Source: Azospirillum doebereinerae
Lineage (GTDB): Bacteria > Pseudomonadota > Alphaproteobacteria > Azospirillales > Azospirillaceae
Direction of reading: 5' to 3'
Length of the DNA: 64,000 nt
NCBI RefSeq assembly: GCF_003989665.1
Contig: NZ_RZIJ01000002.1
Location: 62,001-126,000 of the forward strand
The number at the start of each line of letters is the position of its first letter. Within the stretch, counting starts at the first letter, position 1. The position numbers were made by a program, and so were the translations under genes. Below, one piece after another: positions 42,341 to 50,269 of the stretch. The notes under the pieces were generated by a model. That model made no database searches and was not told the origin of the DNA. It saw only the letters and a program-made list of their open reading frames with translations.

Positions 42341-44206
42341 ATGGCCAACGAAGTGACGCTGACCGCCTCGATGCGGACCAACCTGCTCCAGCTGCAAAGC
42401 ACGCAGGCGGGTATCGACAAGAAGCAGAACATCCTCTCGACCGGAAACAAGATCAATTCGGCCTTGGATGGTCCCACGGCGTTCTTCGCGGCCAAAGGCC
42501 TCTCCCAGCGCGCCGGCGACCTTTCGTCGCTGAAGGACGCGATGGGCCAGTCGATCAGCACCATCAAGGCGGCCGACAAGGGCCTGACCTCGATCGACAG
42601 CATGATCGACCAGGCCAAGGGCCTGACCACCGCCGCCTACGCCGCGCTCGGCACCGACGCCGCGTCGGTCGCCACCCGCAAGTCGCTGGCCAGCCAGTTC
42701 AACACGCTGAAGACCCAGATCGACAAGCTCGCCGGCGACAGCGGTTACCAGGGCAAGAACCTGATCGGCGGCAACGGCCTGCGCCTGGACAGCACCAGCG
42801 CGTCGCGCATGGCGGTCAACACCATCGCGGGCGTCGACAACGCCCGCGTCACCAACGTCGTCTCGTCCGACACCTACTCGATCCGCTTCAAGGGCGACGC
42901 GTCGATCGAGGGTTCGGTCAGCGACATCTCCAAGACCGAGACGGCGCACGGCCTGACCGGCCTGAAGCTGTCGGGCACGATGTCCACCACCGCCGGCAGC
43001 TTCTCCGACGTGCAGATCGAAGTGCGCGGCGCCACCGGCCGCGAGCGCTCCTTCGTCATCACGGACGGCAAGGAAAGCCGGACGATCAGCTACTTCGACA
43101 ACAACCAGTCGATCGGGACGAGCCTGTCCACGGCGGCGACCTCGGGCACGGCGCAGGTCTCGACCGTCACGGTCGGCAGCGGCACCATCGAAGCCGGCGA
43201 CATCTTCTCGATCACGGTCGAGGGGCAGACCTTCAGCTACACCGCGACCTCGGCGGACGTGGCGATCGGTCAGAACGGCAAGGCGAACATCGCCACGAAG
43301 CTCAGCGCGTCGATCAGCACGGCACTTGGCGCCAGCGGCCGTCTGCAGGGCAAGGATCTCGCCACGATCTCGGTCAGCGCGAACGGCACCATCACCCTGA
43401 CCGGCGCCACCTCCTCGGGCGCCGCCCGCGAGGTGACGCTGTCGGCCAGCACGACCAACGCGCTGACCAAGCACATCTCGGAAAGCTTCGCCTCGGGCAC
43501 GGTGGTGTCCTTCACCGTCGACCGCACGCTGCTGGAGGCGGCCAACAACCAGGGCAACGGCATCTCGACCATCGAGAAGAACGTCGACATCCAGGTCCAG
43601 GTCACCAACCTGAACGGCTCGCAGATCACCCGCGACGGCATGTCCAAGCGCGGTGAGGGCAAGCTGGCCGACGGCGACCAATCCTTCGCCTTCGACAGCG
43701 GCACGGTGCGCTTCAAGCTGGACGAGAAGACCATCAAGCTGGCGGCTTCGGCGAACTGCGCGGCGAACATCATCACCAAGCAGACCTCCGACGCCAACAC
43801 GTCGAACGATCTGACCGTGCAGTTGAACGAGCGCAACACCAACTCGATCAGCGTGACGGCGCTGAACCTGACCTCCAGCGGCCAGGGCCTGCGGTTGGAC
43901 GAGGCGCAGAACGACTGGACCGACCGCTCCGACATCGACAACGCGGTCGCCGGCCTCGACTACGCCAAGGCCACGATCCGTTCGGCCTCGCAGCAGCTGT
44001 CCACCAACCTGAACATCATCACGACCCGCGAGACCTTCACCAAGGAGTTCAGCGACGTGCTGACGGAAGGTGCCAGCAAGCTGACGCTGGCCGACCAGAA
44101 CGAGGAAGGCGCCAGCCTGCTGATGCTGCAGACCCGGCAGCAGCTCGGCACCATCGCCCTCTCGCTGGCCAACCAGTCGCAGCAGTCGATCCTGCGCCTG
44201 TTCTAA
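42341..44206 (+). CDS. Flagellin
   Basis: A 621-residue flagellar filament protein. The conserved N-terminal D0/D1 helices are clear (LTASMRTNLLQLQSTQAGID, LSTGNKINSALDGPTAFFAA, LKDAMGQSISTIKAADKGLT) and the C-terminal helices match (LDYAKATIRSASQQLSTNLN, LLMLQTRQQLGTIALSLANQ). The middle 350 residues form a Ser/Thr-rich variable domain. One Cys is present (ASANCAAN, about residue 473), which is unusual for flagellins. It may be the polar or lateral flagellin; sequence alone does not decide. No other flagellar gene is adjacent. Confidence 0.96.
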   Translation: MANEVTLTASMRTNLLQLQSTQAGIDKKQNILSTGNKINSALDGPTAFFAAKGLSQRAGDLSSLKDAMGQSISTIKAADKGLTSIDSMIDQAKGLTTAAYAALGTDAASVATRKSLASQFNTLKTQIDKLAGDSGYQGKNLIGGNGLRLDSTSASRMAVNTIAGVDNARVTNVVSSDTYSIRFKGDASIEGSVSDISKTETAHGLTGLKLSGTMSTTAGSFSDVQIEVRGATGRERSFVITDGKESRTISYFDNNQSIGTSLSTAATSGTAQVSTVTVGSGTIEAGDIFSITVEGQTFSYTATSADVAIGQNGKANIATKLSASISTALGASGRLQGKDLATISVSANGTITLTGATSSGAAREVTLSASTTNALTKHISESFASGTVVSFTVDRTLLEAANNQGNGISTIEKNVDIQVQVTNLNGSQITRDGMSKRGEGKLADGDQSFAFDSGTVRFKLDEKTIKLAASANCAANIITKQTSDANTSNDLTVQLNERNTNSISVTALNLTSSGQGLRLDEAQNDWTDRSDIDNAVAGLDYAKATIRSASQQLSTNLNIITTRETFTKEFSDVLTEGASKLTLADQNEEGASLLMLQTRQQLGTIALSLANQSQQSILRLF

Positions 44207-44240
44207 GGCCGGAGCCTTCCCGGCAAACGTGCCGCGTCGA

Positions 44241-44264
44241 CGGGCGCCCCTTCGGGGGCGTCCG
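44241..44264 (+). terminator. Terminator-like hairpin after flagellin
   Basis: CGGGCGCCCC (44241-44250) pairs with GGGGCGTCCG (44255-44264) around a TTCG tetraloop with one G-T wobble; the T-run is poor (TTCGCGTTT). It is 34 bp past the flagellin stop. Confidence 0.6.
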
Positions 44265-44302
44265 TTCGCGTTTGGGGTGGACGTGTTCGCGGGAACGGCA
44301 AA

Positions 44303-45874
44303 TCAGCGTGGGTTCGCGGCCCGCAACGCCTCTTCCACCAAGGCGCGGGCGTCGGCGGCCAGCGAGGCGCGCCCGCTCTCCCGCGTGTACATCATGTGGC
44401 CGCCCTCGTGCACCGTCACCCGCACGCGGTCCCGCTCGGCCGGCGGCAACTCCAGCCGCGCGGCCATCCAGCGCGAGGCCATGTAGGGCGTGATCAGGTC
44501 GGTGCGGCCGTGCGCGATCAGCACCCGCAGCGACGGTTGCAGGGTCAGCGCCGTCTGGAGCGACTCCACCGCGCTCGGCACCGACATGCGCGGCCACTCC
44601 CAGCTCCGGTTCACCGGATCGCTGAGCAGGCGGTAGGGCACCTCGGTGCGCACCCCGAGTTCCGCTGTCGCGTAGGCCGCAAACGCGGTGGTGTAGGTCG
44701 GAACGGTCCCTCGCAGGAACGCGTCGAAGGGCACCCGCGACGCCCCCGGATCGGGATCGGGCGCCGTGAAAGTGCCGTCGTAGATGCTCAGCACGCGCCC
44801 CTGGTCGCGCAGCAGTTCCCGCGTGAAGACGCTCATCGGCACCCGCCCGCGCTGCCGGGCGATCTGCTCCGCCGGCAGCCCGACCAGCCGGGCCACCTCG
44901 CCGAAGAAGCCGGCGGATTCGCCGAGCTTCCCGTAATCCAGCCCGGCCAGCCCGGTCAGGTAGGGGCCGAGGGCGAAACGCTCCGCCGCCTCGGCCGCCT
45001 GCTGCGGGGTGCCGGGCGCCCGGCCGAGCGCCGCGGCGGTGGCTGCCATCGCCGGCAGCTTCAGCGCCGGACCGAGGATGCTGTCCTCGTCGATGGCGGC
45101 GAAATCGACCACCGGGGACACCAGGATCAGCCCGTTGACGGCGACGCCGGTGCGCTGGATCAACTCGTCCGCCATCTTGGCGATGCGAAACCCGCCGTAG
45201 CTCTCGCCCGCCAGGAATTTCGGCGACGACCAACGGCCGTTCCGCGTCAGCCACAGCCGCACGATCTCCGCCATCGAGCGGGTGTCGCCCTCGACCGACC
45301 AGAAGCGCTTCTCGGCGTCGCCGTCGGTCTTGGTCGCCCGGCTGTAGCCGGTGCCCACCGGATCGATGAACACCAGATCGGTGAAGGCCAGCCAGCTGTC
45401 GGGGTTGTCGAGCAGCGGCGCCGGCGGCCCGGCCAGCGCGCCGTTCGGCCCGAAGCCGACCACCTTCGGTCCCACCGCCCCCAGATGCATGTAGGCCGAC
45501 GCGGCGCCCGGCCCGCCGTTGAACACGAAGGTGACCGGGCGGGCCGGGTTCGACGGCGCGGAGTCGGGGCCGGCGGTGTACGAGACGGCGAAGACGTGGG
45601 CCGCCACCTCCTCCTTCGCGCCGTCGCGCAGCGGCAGGAACTCGGCGGTCGCGCCATAGGCGAGCGGACCGGCGGCCAGGGCCAAGCTGTGGCGGGTCAC
45701 GCTGCGCTGGGCGTCGAAGGCGGCGTCCCCCCCTTTTTCCGACGCCGAATCCCCCTTCTCGGACCGGTCCGGGCGCTCGTGGCGGTCCTGCGCCCAGCCC
45801 GGCGCCGGGCCAAGCAGCAGGGGAAGCATCACGGCCAACGGCAGCGAACGGGATGGGCGGCGGATGGACGGCAT
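44303..45874 (-). CDS. S10-family serine carboxypeptidase-like protein, secreted
   Basis: A 523-residue peptidase of clan SC. A signal peptide is present (LPLAVMLPLLLGPAPGWAQ). The fold motifs are VTFVFNGGPGAASAYM, the nucleophile in KFLAGESYGGFR, an Asp in AHGRTDLITPY and the His in VHEGGHMMY. Bacterial members are periplasmic or exported and their substrates are mostly unknown. The ATG at 45874 follows GAGAG and gives a clean signal peptide; a longer start at 45922 does not. Confidence 0.92.
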   Translation of the reverse strand: MPSIRRPSRSLPLAVMLPLLLGPAPGWAQDRHERPDRSEKGDSASEKGGDAAFDAQRSVTRHSLALAAGPLAYGATAEFLPLRDGAKEEVAAHVFAVSYTAGPDSAPSNPARPVTFVFNGGPGAASAYMHLGAVGPKVVGFGPNGALAGPPAPLLDNPDSWLAFTDLVFIDPVGTGYSRATKTDGDAEKRFWSVEGDTRSMAEIVRLWLTRNGRWSSPKFLAGESYGGFRIAKMADELIQRTGVAVNGLILVSPVVDFAAIDEDSILGPALKLPAMAATAAALGRAPGTPQQAAEAAERFALGPYLTGLAGLDYGKLGESAGFFGEVARLVGLPAEQIARQRGRVPMSVFTRELLRDQGRVLSIYDGTFTAPDPDPGASRVPFDAFLRGTVPTYTTAFAAYATAELGVRTEVPYRLLSDPVNRSWEWPRMSVPSAVESLQTALTLQPSLRVLIAHGRTDLITPYMASRWMAARLELPPAERDRVRVTVHEGGHMMYTRESGRASLAADARALVEEALRAANPR

Positions 45875-46063
45875 GAAGACACTCTCGAACGGGGACGATC
45901 CGCCCGCATATTGCGGCGGCACGGGCGACGCGCAAGGCGATCCCGCCCGATCCGTCCGTTTCGGAAGGCGACAGGGGCATTCCGGAACGCGCGACGGCGG
46001 TAAACATTTTGTAGAGTTTTTCGATTAGTGTCCCATCGAAATGTCTTAGCCGGGAAAGCCAAA

Positions 46064-47770
46064 ATGGCCACGCTTCAGCACGCCTCCATCCGCGCGCGCT
46101 TGTTTCTGGGGTTCGGCGCGGTTCTGTTGCTTCTCGTGAGTCTCACGGTCATCGGCGTCAACGAAGTGAGGAAGATCGACACCGATCTCACCCACATCAA
46201 TGACGTGAACAGCGTCAAGCAGCGCTACGCCATCAATTTCCGGGGCAGTGTCCACGACCGCGCCATCGCGCTGCGCGACGTCGTGCTGATGCCCGACGGG
46301 GCCGCCCTGACCACCGTGCTGGCCGACATCGACCGGCTGGCGGCTTTCTACGCCGACTCGGCCAAGCCGCTGGACGCGATGTTCGCCCAGCGCCCGGACA
46401 TCACGGCCGAGGAGCGGTCGTTGCTCGCCGACATCAAGGAGACGGAAGCGCGGGCCATGCCGTTCGCCAAGGCGGTCGTCGACGCCCGCAAGGCCGGCGA
46501 CGCCGCCAAGGCCCAGGCGACGCTGACCCGTGACGCCCGCCCGGTCTTCACCGAATGGCTGGCCCGCATCAACAAGTTCATCGACTTGCAAGAGCACCGC
46601 AACCAGGAGGTCGCGGCGCGGGCGCGCGGCATGGCGCGCGGCTTCCAGACGCTGATGCTGTCGCTCTGCGCCGTCGCCGCGCTGCTGTCCATCGGCTTCG
46701 GGCTGTGGACGGTCAACGCGCTGCGCCCGCTGCGCCGCCTGACCGACGCGATGACGGTGCTGGCCAAGGGCGACCTGACGGTCGCGGTGCCGCATTCCGA
46801 GGGCAAGGACGAGATCGGCCAGATCACCGGCGCGGTGGAGGTCTTCAAGGCCAACGCCATCGAGGCCGACGCCTTCCGCCGCCGCCAAGCCGACGCCGAG
46901 CACGACGCCGAGGCGCGCAAGCGGGCCGAGATGAACGCGCTGGCCGACCGCTTCGAGACCCAGGTGAAGGGCGTGGTGAACAGCGTCTCCTCCTCCTCGG
47001 ACGAGGTGCGGGCGCTGGCCAGCACGCTGAGCACCACGGCCCAGCAGACCGAAAGCCAGGCGACCACCGTCGCCGCCGCGTCGGAAGAGGCCTCGGTCAA
47101 CGTGCAGACCGTCGCCGCCGCCGCCGAGGAGCTGGCCGCCTCGATCTCCGAGATCGGCCGGCAGATCGGCGAGAGCACCCGCAAGGCCAAGCAGGCCGCC
47201 GATCAGGCCGACGGCACCAACCGCATCGTCGACGGCCTCTCGGCCAAGGCGAACCAGATCGGTGACGTGGTGAACCTGATCAGCAGCATCGCCGGCCAGA
47301 CCAACCTGCTGGCGCTGAACGCGACCATCGAGGCCGCCAGGGCCGGAGAAGCCGGCAAGGGCTTCGCGGTGGTGGCGAGCGAGGTGAAGAGCCTCGCCAA
47401 CCAGACCGCCAAGGCGACCGGCGACATCTCCCAGCAGATCGCCGAAATCCAGGGGGCGACGGCCGACGCGGTGCAGGCGATCCAGAGCATCGCCGCCACC
47501 ATCGGCGAAGTGAACGCCATCGTCGGCACCATCGCCTCGGCGGTGGACGGCCAGAACGCCGCGACGATGGAGATCGCCCGCAACGTCCAACAGGCCGCCG
47601 CCGGCACCAACGAGGTGTCGTCGTCGATCAACGGCGTGCTGCACGCGGCGTCGGAGACGGGCGGCGGCGCCACCCGGCTGCTGAACTCGTCGGGCGAGTT
47701 GTCGAAGCAGGCGGATCTGCTGCGCACCCAGGTGGACCGCTTCCTGGCCGGCGTCCGCAGCGGCGCCTGA
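46064..47770 (+). CDS. Methyl-accepting chemotaxis protein with four-helix-bundle sensor
   Basis: A 568-residue receptor with TM1 near residues 12-32, a helical periplasmic domain of about 160 residues of the 4HB_MCP type ([20 protein letters not shown]), TM2 near 195-216, HAMP, and a signalling domain with tip [20 protein letters not shown]. Ligand unknown. A free bacteriohemerythrin follows 112 bp downstream on the same strand, which may or may not be functionally linked. Confidence 0.95.
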   Translation: MATLQHASIRARLFLGFGAVLLLLVSLTVIGVNEVRKIDTDLTHINDVNSVKQRYAINFRGSVHDRAIALRDVVLMPDGAALTTVLADIDRLAAFYADSAKPLDAMFAQRPDITAEERSLLADIKETEARAMPFAKAVVDARKAGDAAKAQATLTRDARPVFTEWLARINKFIDLQEHRNQEVAARARGMARGFQTLMLSLCAVAALLSIGFGLWTVNALRPLRRLTDAMTVLAKGDLTVAVPHSEGKDEIGQITGAVEVFKANAIEADAFRRRQADAEHDAEARKRAEMNALADRFETQVKGVVNSVSSSSDEVRALASTLSTTAQQTESQATTVAAASEEASVNVQTVAAAAEELAASISEIGRQIGESTRKAKQAADQADGTNRIVDGLSAKANQIGDVVNLISSIAGQTNLLALNATIEAARAGEAGKGFAVVASEVKSLANQTAKATGDISQQIAEIQGATADAVQAIQSIAATIGEVNAIVGTIASAVDGQNAATMEIARNVQQAAAGTNEVSSSINGVLHAASETGGGATRLLNSSGELSKQADLLRTQVDRFLAGVRSGA

Positions 47771-47882
47771 CACGGAGCGAACGCCGCGTCAATTCGTAGC
47801 AACGGGTTCGCTTGCCGCCCGCCGCGGGGCATCCTAGAGGTGCGGGGTTCCGCCCCCTCATCTTCAGGATGCCCTTCCCACC

Positions 47883-48356
47883 ATGCACAGCGACGGCGTC
47901 GATTACGGAGCCCTGGTTTGGAGCGACGATCTGGTTCTCGGGATCGAGGAGATCGACACCCAGCACCAGGAGTGGATCGCCCTCGTCCAGGCTTACGAGC
48001 GGGCCGTGCGGGATGGCGGATCGGCCGAGGAGGTGCGGCGCGCGCTGGCCGCCGCCGTCGCCTACACCGAAAGCCACTTCGCCGACGAACAGCGGGTGAT
48101 GGGCGAGGCCGGCTATCCCTTTCTCGACGATCACATCGAACAGCACCAGTTGGCCTGGGAACGGGTCCACGCCTTCGACGGCAAAGGTGGGGAGGAGGAT
48201 CTGCGCGAGAACCTCGCCGACTTCCTGCCGCAATGGCTGATGCTGCACATCAACACGGCCGACCGCCAGTTCGCCCGCTGGCTGCGGGGAGACGACGAGA
48301 CGCCCTGCGCGGCGGCGGCTGTGGAAGGCCGGGTGTTCGGGAACATTCCGGTCTGA
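47883..48356 (+). CDS. Bacteriohemerythrin
   Basis: A 157-residue single-domain hemerythrin that binds oxygen at a di-iron site. All ligands are visible: His in DTQHQEW, ESHFADEQ (HxxxE), DHIEQHQ (HxxxH) and LHINTAD (HxxxxD). The C-terminal 25 residues extend past the fold. It could store, deliver or sense oxygen, and its placement after a chemoreceptor echoes the fused receptor-hemerythrin at 26083. Confidence 0.93.
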   Translation: MHSDGVDYGALVWSDDLVLGIEEIDTQHQEWIALVQAYERAVRDGGSAEEVRRALAAAVAYTESHFADEQRVMGEAGYPFLDDHIEQHQLAWERVHAFDGKGGEEDLRENLADFLPQWLMLHINTADRQFARWLRGDDETPCAAAAVEGRVFGNIPV

Positions 48357-48501
48357 GCGTTCCCCACCCTGTCAAAACGGACCGGAAAAAGCGAATCGCG
48401 GCACCGGCCGCCCAAACCGCTCCGGGTCGGCCAGAAGCGCTTCCCGGAGACCCGCGACGTCCGCATGGGACGCGCGGGCCCTCCTTTGCGAAGTCCTGTG
48501 T

Positions 48502-49185
48502 TCACTGAACGCTGAAACACTGGCTGTAATGATCGGAAACCAGGGTCGGCATGGTCGAGAACATCGATACATAGGGTGTAACGGTCACCTTCTGTCCGAC
48601 CGCGAAATCCAGAGTGTTGCCATTCTGGTGCGTGGCTCCGCCTCCCGACACCGCCTTGAATCCGCGCAGCATCATGTCGGCCGGGGTGCAGTTGTAGTCC
48701 CCGGCGCAGATGAATTTCTCCTTGCCGCCGATCTGGCCCAGCAAGTTCGCCGCGACACCGGAAGCGGCCTTGTGGTTTCCGGAAGGTGCATGGATGTTGT
48801 AAACCCACACGCCGTCGTTGGTCAGAATGCCGATCAGCGGCCGCAAACCGTTGCTGTTGTGGGTGACGACGCCGTAGGTGCCGGAAAAGTTGGTGGCGAT
48901 GATGCCCATGCTGCAACGATCGTGCATGGCGTTGGTGTTCTCGGTCGAATCGAACCAGATGACCTGCGCCTCGATGGCTTTCCGGTCGCTGCCGAAATTG
49001 CGGAAGCCATGGAGAAGCTTGACGCCGCCGCAGCTGGTTTTCTTGAGCCCCCAATCCGGCACGCCGCCGGCCTCCTGAAGCAGCAGCACATCGGCCCCTT
49101 TGCGAAGAGCGCTCAGCGCATCCGACGCGTTCGACGTTCCCGTACCGCTGCCCGCGCCCTGCATGTTCCAAGTCAAGACGATCAC
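48502..49185 (-). CDS. CdtB-like DNase I-fold nuclease
   Basis: A 227-residue endonuclease/exonuclease/phosphatase-fold protein resembling the active subunit of cytolethal distending toxin. The order of motifs is the same: LTWNMQG (Asn7), LLLQEAGGVPDW (Glu38), GLRPLIGI, YNIHAPSGNHKA (His132), CAGDYNCTPAD (Asp163, Asn165), ATHQNGNTLDFAVG (Asp193) and LVSDHYSQCF (Asp218, His219). The start is GTG at 49185 after AAGGAG; from this start, and from the next upstream ATG at 49221, no signal peptide is seen. No CdtA/CdtC-type lectin genes are adjacent. An ordinary extracellular DNase or phosphatase remains possible. Confidence 0.85.
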   Translation of the reverse strand: MIVLTWNMQGAGSGTGTSNASDALSALRKGADVLLLQEAGGVPDWGLKKTSCGGVKLLHGFRNFGSDRKAIEAQVIWFDSTENTNAMHDRCSMGIIATNFSGTYGVVTHNSNGLRPLIGILTNDGVWVYNIHAPSGNHKAASGVAANLLGQIGGKEKFICAGDYNCTPADMMLRGFKAVSGGGATHQNGNTLDFAVGQKVTVTPYVSMFSTMPTLVSDHYSQCFSVQ

Positions 49186-49335
49186 CCGACGCTCCTTCCC
49201 GGTTGAATTTCCCTCCGACATTAAACGCGAAACCCATGGCGAGGAAGCGTCCGCGCCGCCGTCTCCGTTGCGAAACGCCGACCGCGCCGCTACACAGGGG
49301 AAAATCCCGCATCCCCGTCCTTCGGAGCCATCCCG

Positions 49336-50022
49336 ATGTCCACCCTGCCCGATCAGGCGACCATCGCCGCCACCGCGGCCAAGATCCTGCTGGAGATCAA
49401 GGCGCTGCACTTCAACGCGCAGACGCCCTTCATCTTCACCTCGGGCTGGGCCAGCCCGGTCTACACCGACTGCCGCCGCATCGTGTCCTTCCCGCGCGCC
49501 CGCAAGGCGCTGATGGACTTCGCGGTGCAGACCATTGAGCGGGACATCGGCTACGAGTCGATCGACGCGGTGGCCGGCGGCGAGACGGCCGGCATCCCGT
49601 TCTCGGCCTGGATCGCCGACCGGCTGGAACTGCCGATGCAGTATGTCCGCAAGAAGCCCAAGGGCTTCGGCCGCAACGCCCAGATCGAGGGCGTGCTGAC
49701 CGAGGGCCAGCGCGTGCTGCTGGTCGAGGATCTGGCGACCGACGGCAAGAGCAAGGAGAACTTCGTCACCGCGCTGCGCAACGGCGGCGCCCAGGTGACC
49801 GACACCTTCGTGATCTTCCACTACGGCATCTTCCCGCAGTCCAAGGTCAACATGGACGCCATCGGCGTCCGCCTGCACGCGCTGTGCACGTGGTGGGACG
49901 TGCTGAAGGTCGCCCGCGAGAACCGGTACTTCGACGAAAACACCCTGTCCGAGGTCGAGAAGTTTCTGAACGACCCGGTGGGCTGGTCGGCCGCCCATGG
50001 CGGCAAGACAAGCCTGAGCTGA
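49336..50022 (+). CDS. pyrE: Orotate phosphoribosyltransferase
   Basis: PyrE joins orotate and PRPP to give orotidine 5'-phosphate in pyrimidine synthesis. The 228-residue enzyme has [16 protein letters not shown], the catalytic loop region [17 protein letters not shown] and the PRPP motif [14 protein letters not shown]. Sequence and length match the alphaproteobacterial form. It diverges from the CdtB-like gene across 150 bp. Confidence 0.97.
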   Translation: MSTLPDQATIAATAAKILLEIKALHFNAQTPFIFTSGWASPVYTDCRRIVSFPRARKALMDFAVQTIERDIGYESIDAVAGGETAGIPFSAWIADRLELPMQYVRKKPKGFGRNAQIEGVLTEGQRVLLVEDLATDGKSKENFVTALRNGGAQVTDTFVIFHYGIFPQSKVNMDAIGVRLHALCTWWDVLKVARENRYFDENTLSEVEKFLNDPVGWSAAHGGKTSLS

Positions 50023-50033
50023 GAAGCCAGCCT

Positions 50034-50079
50034 GCCGCTCCTTCACTCCTTTTATAGAAGGAAGGAACGGAGGAGCGGC
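50034..50079. terminator. Nested dyad after pyrE
   Basis: GCCGCTCCT (50034-50042) pairs with AGGAGCGGC (50071-50079), and TCCTT / AAGGA pair inside around TTATAG. No T-run follows, so it is a probable 3'-end structure rather than a certain terminator. Confidence 0.45.
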
Positions 50080-50173
50080 ATGAGCCGTCCTTGACCGCAC
50101 CGCACACGCCGCTAATATCGCGCGCGATGACCGACTCACCGTGGATCCTTGCGCGAGACGCGCGAATTACCGG

Positions 50174-50240
50174 CCCGGCCCTCTGAGGAGGGTCGGGATC
50201 GAGACTCCATGTGCGTCGGGTGGCGGAGCGTCGCCGCCCG
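50174..50240 (+). promoter_or_regulatory. Two strong hairpins in the ileS leader
   Basis: Hairpin 1: CCCGGCCCTC-tgag-GAGGGTCGGG (50174-50197, one wobble). Hairpin 2: CGGGTGGCG-gagcgt-CGCCGCCCG (50217-50240, one wobble), ending 30 bases before the ileS ATG. Such paired stems suggest leader control of ileS. No T-box consensus is visible. Confidence 0.45.
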
Positions 50241-50269
50241 ATGGTGACGCCTTCTCCCAGGGATCCGAC

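Noticed and set aside
50101..50269. T-box riboswitch ahead of ileS
   Set aside because: No T-box consensus or specifier-loop layout can be seen; only two simple hairpins, recorded as a leader of unknown function.
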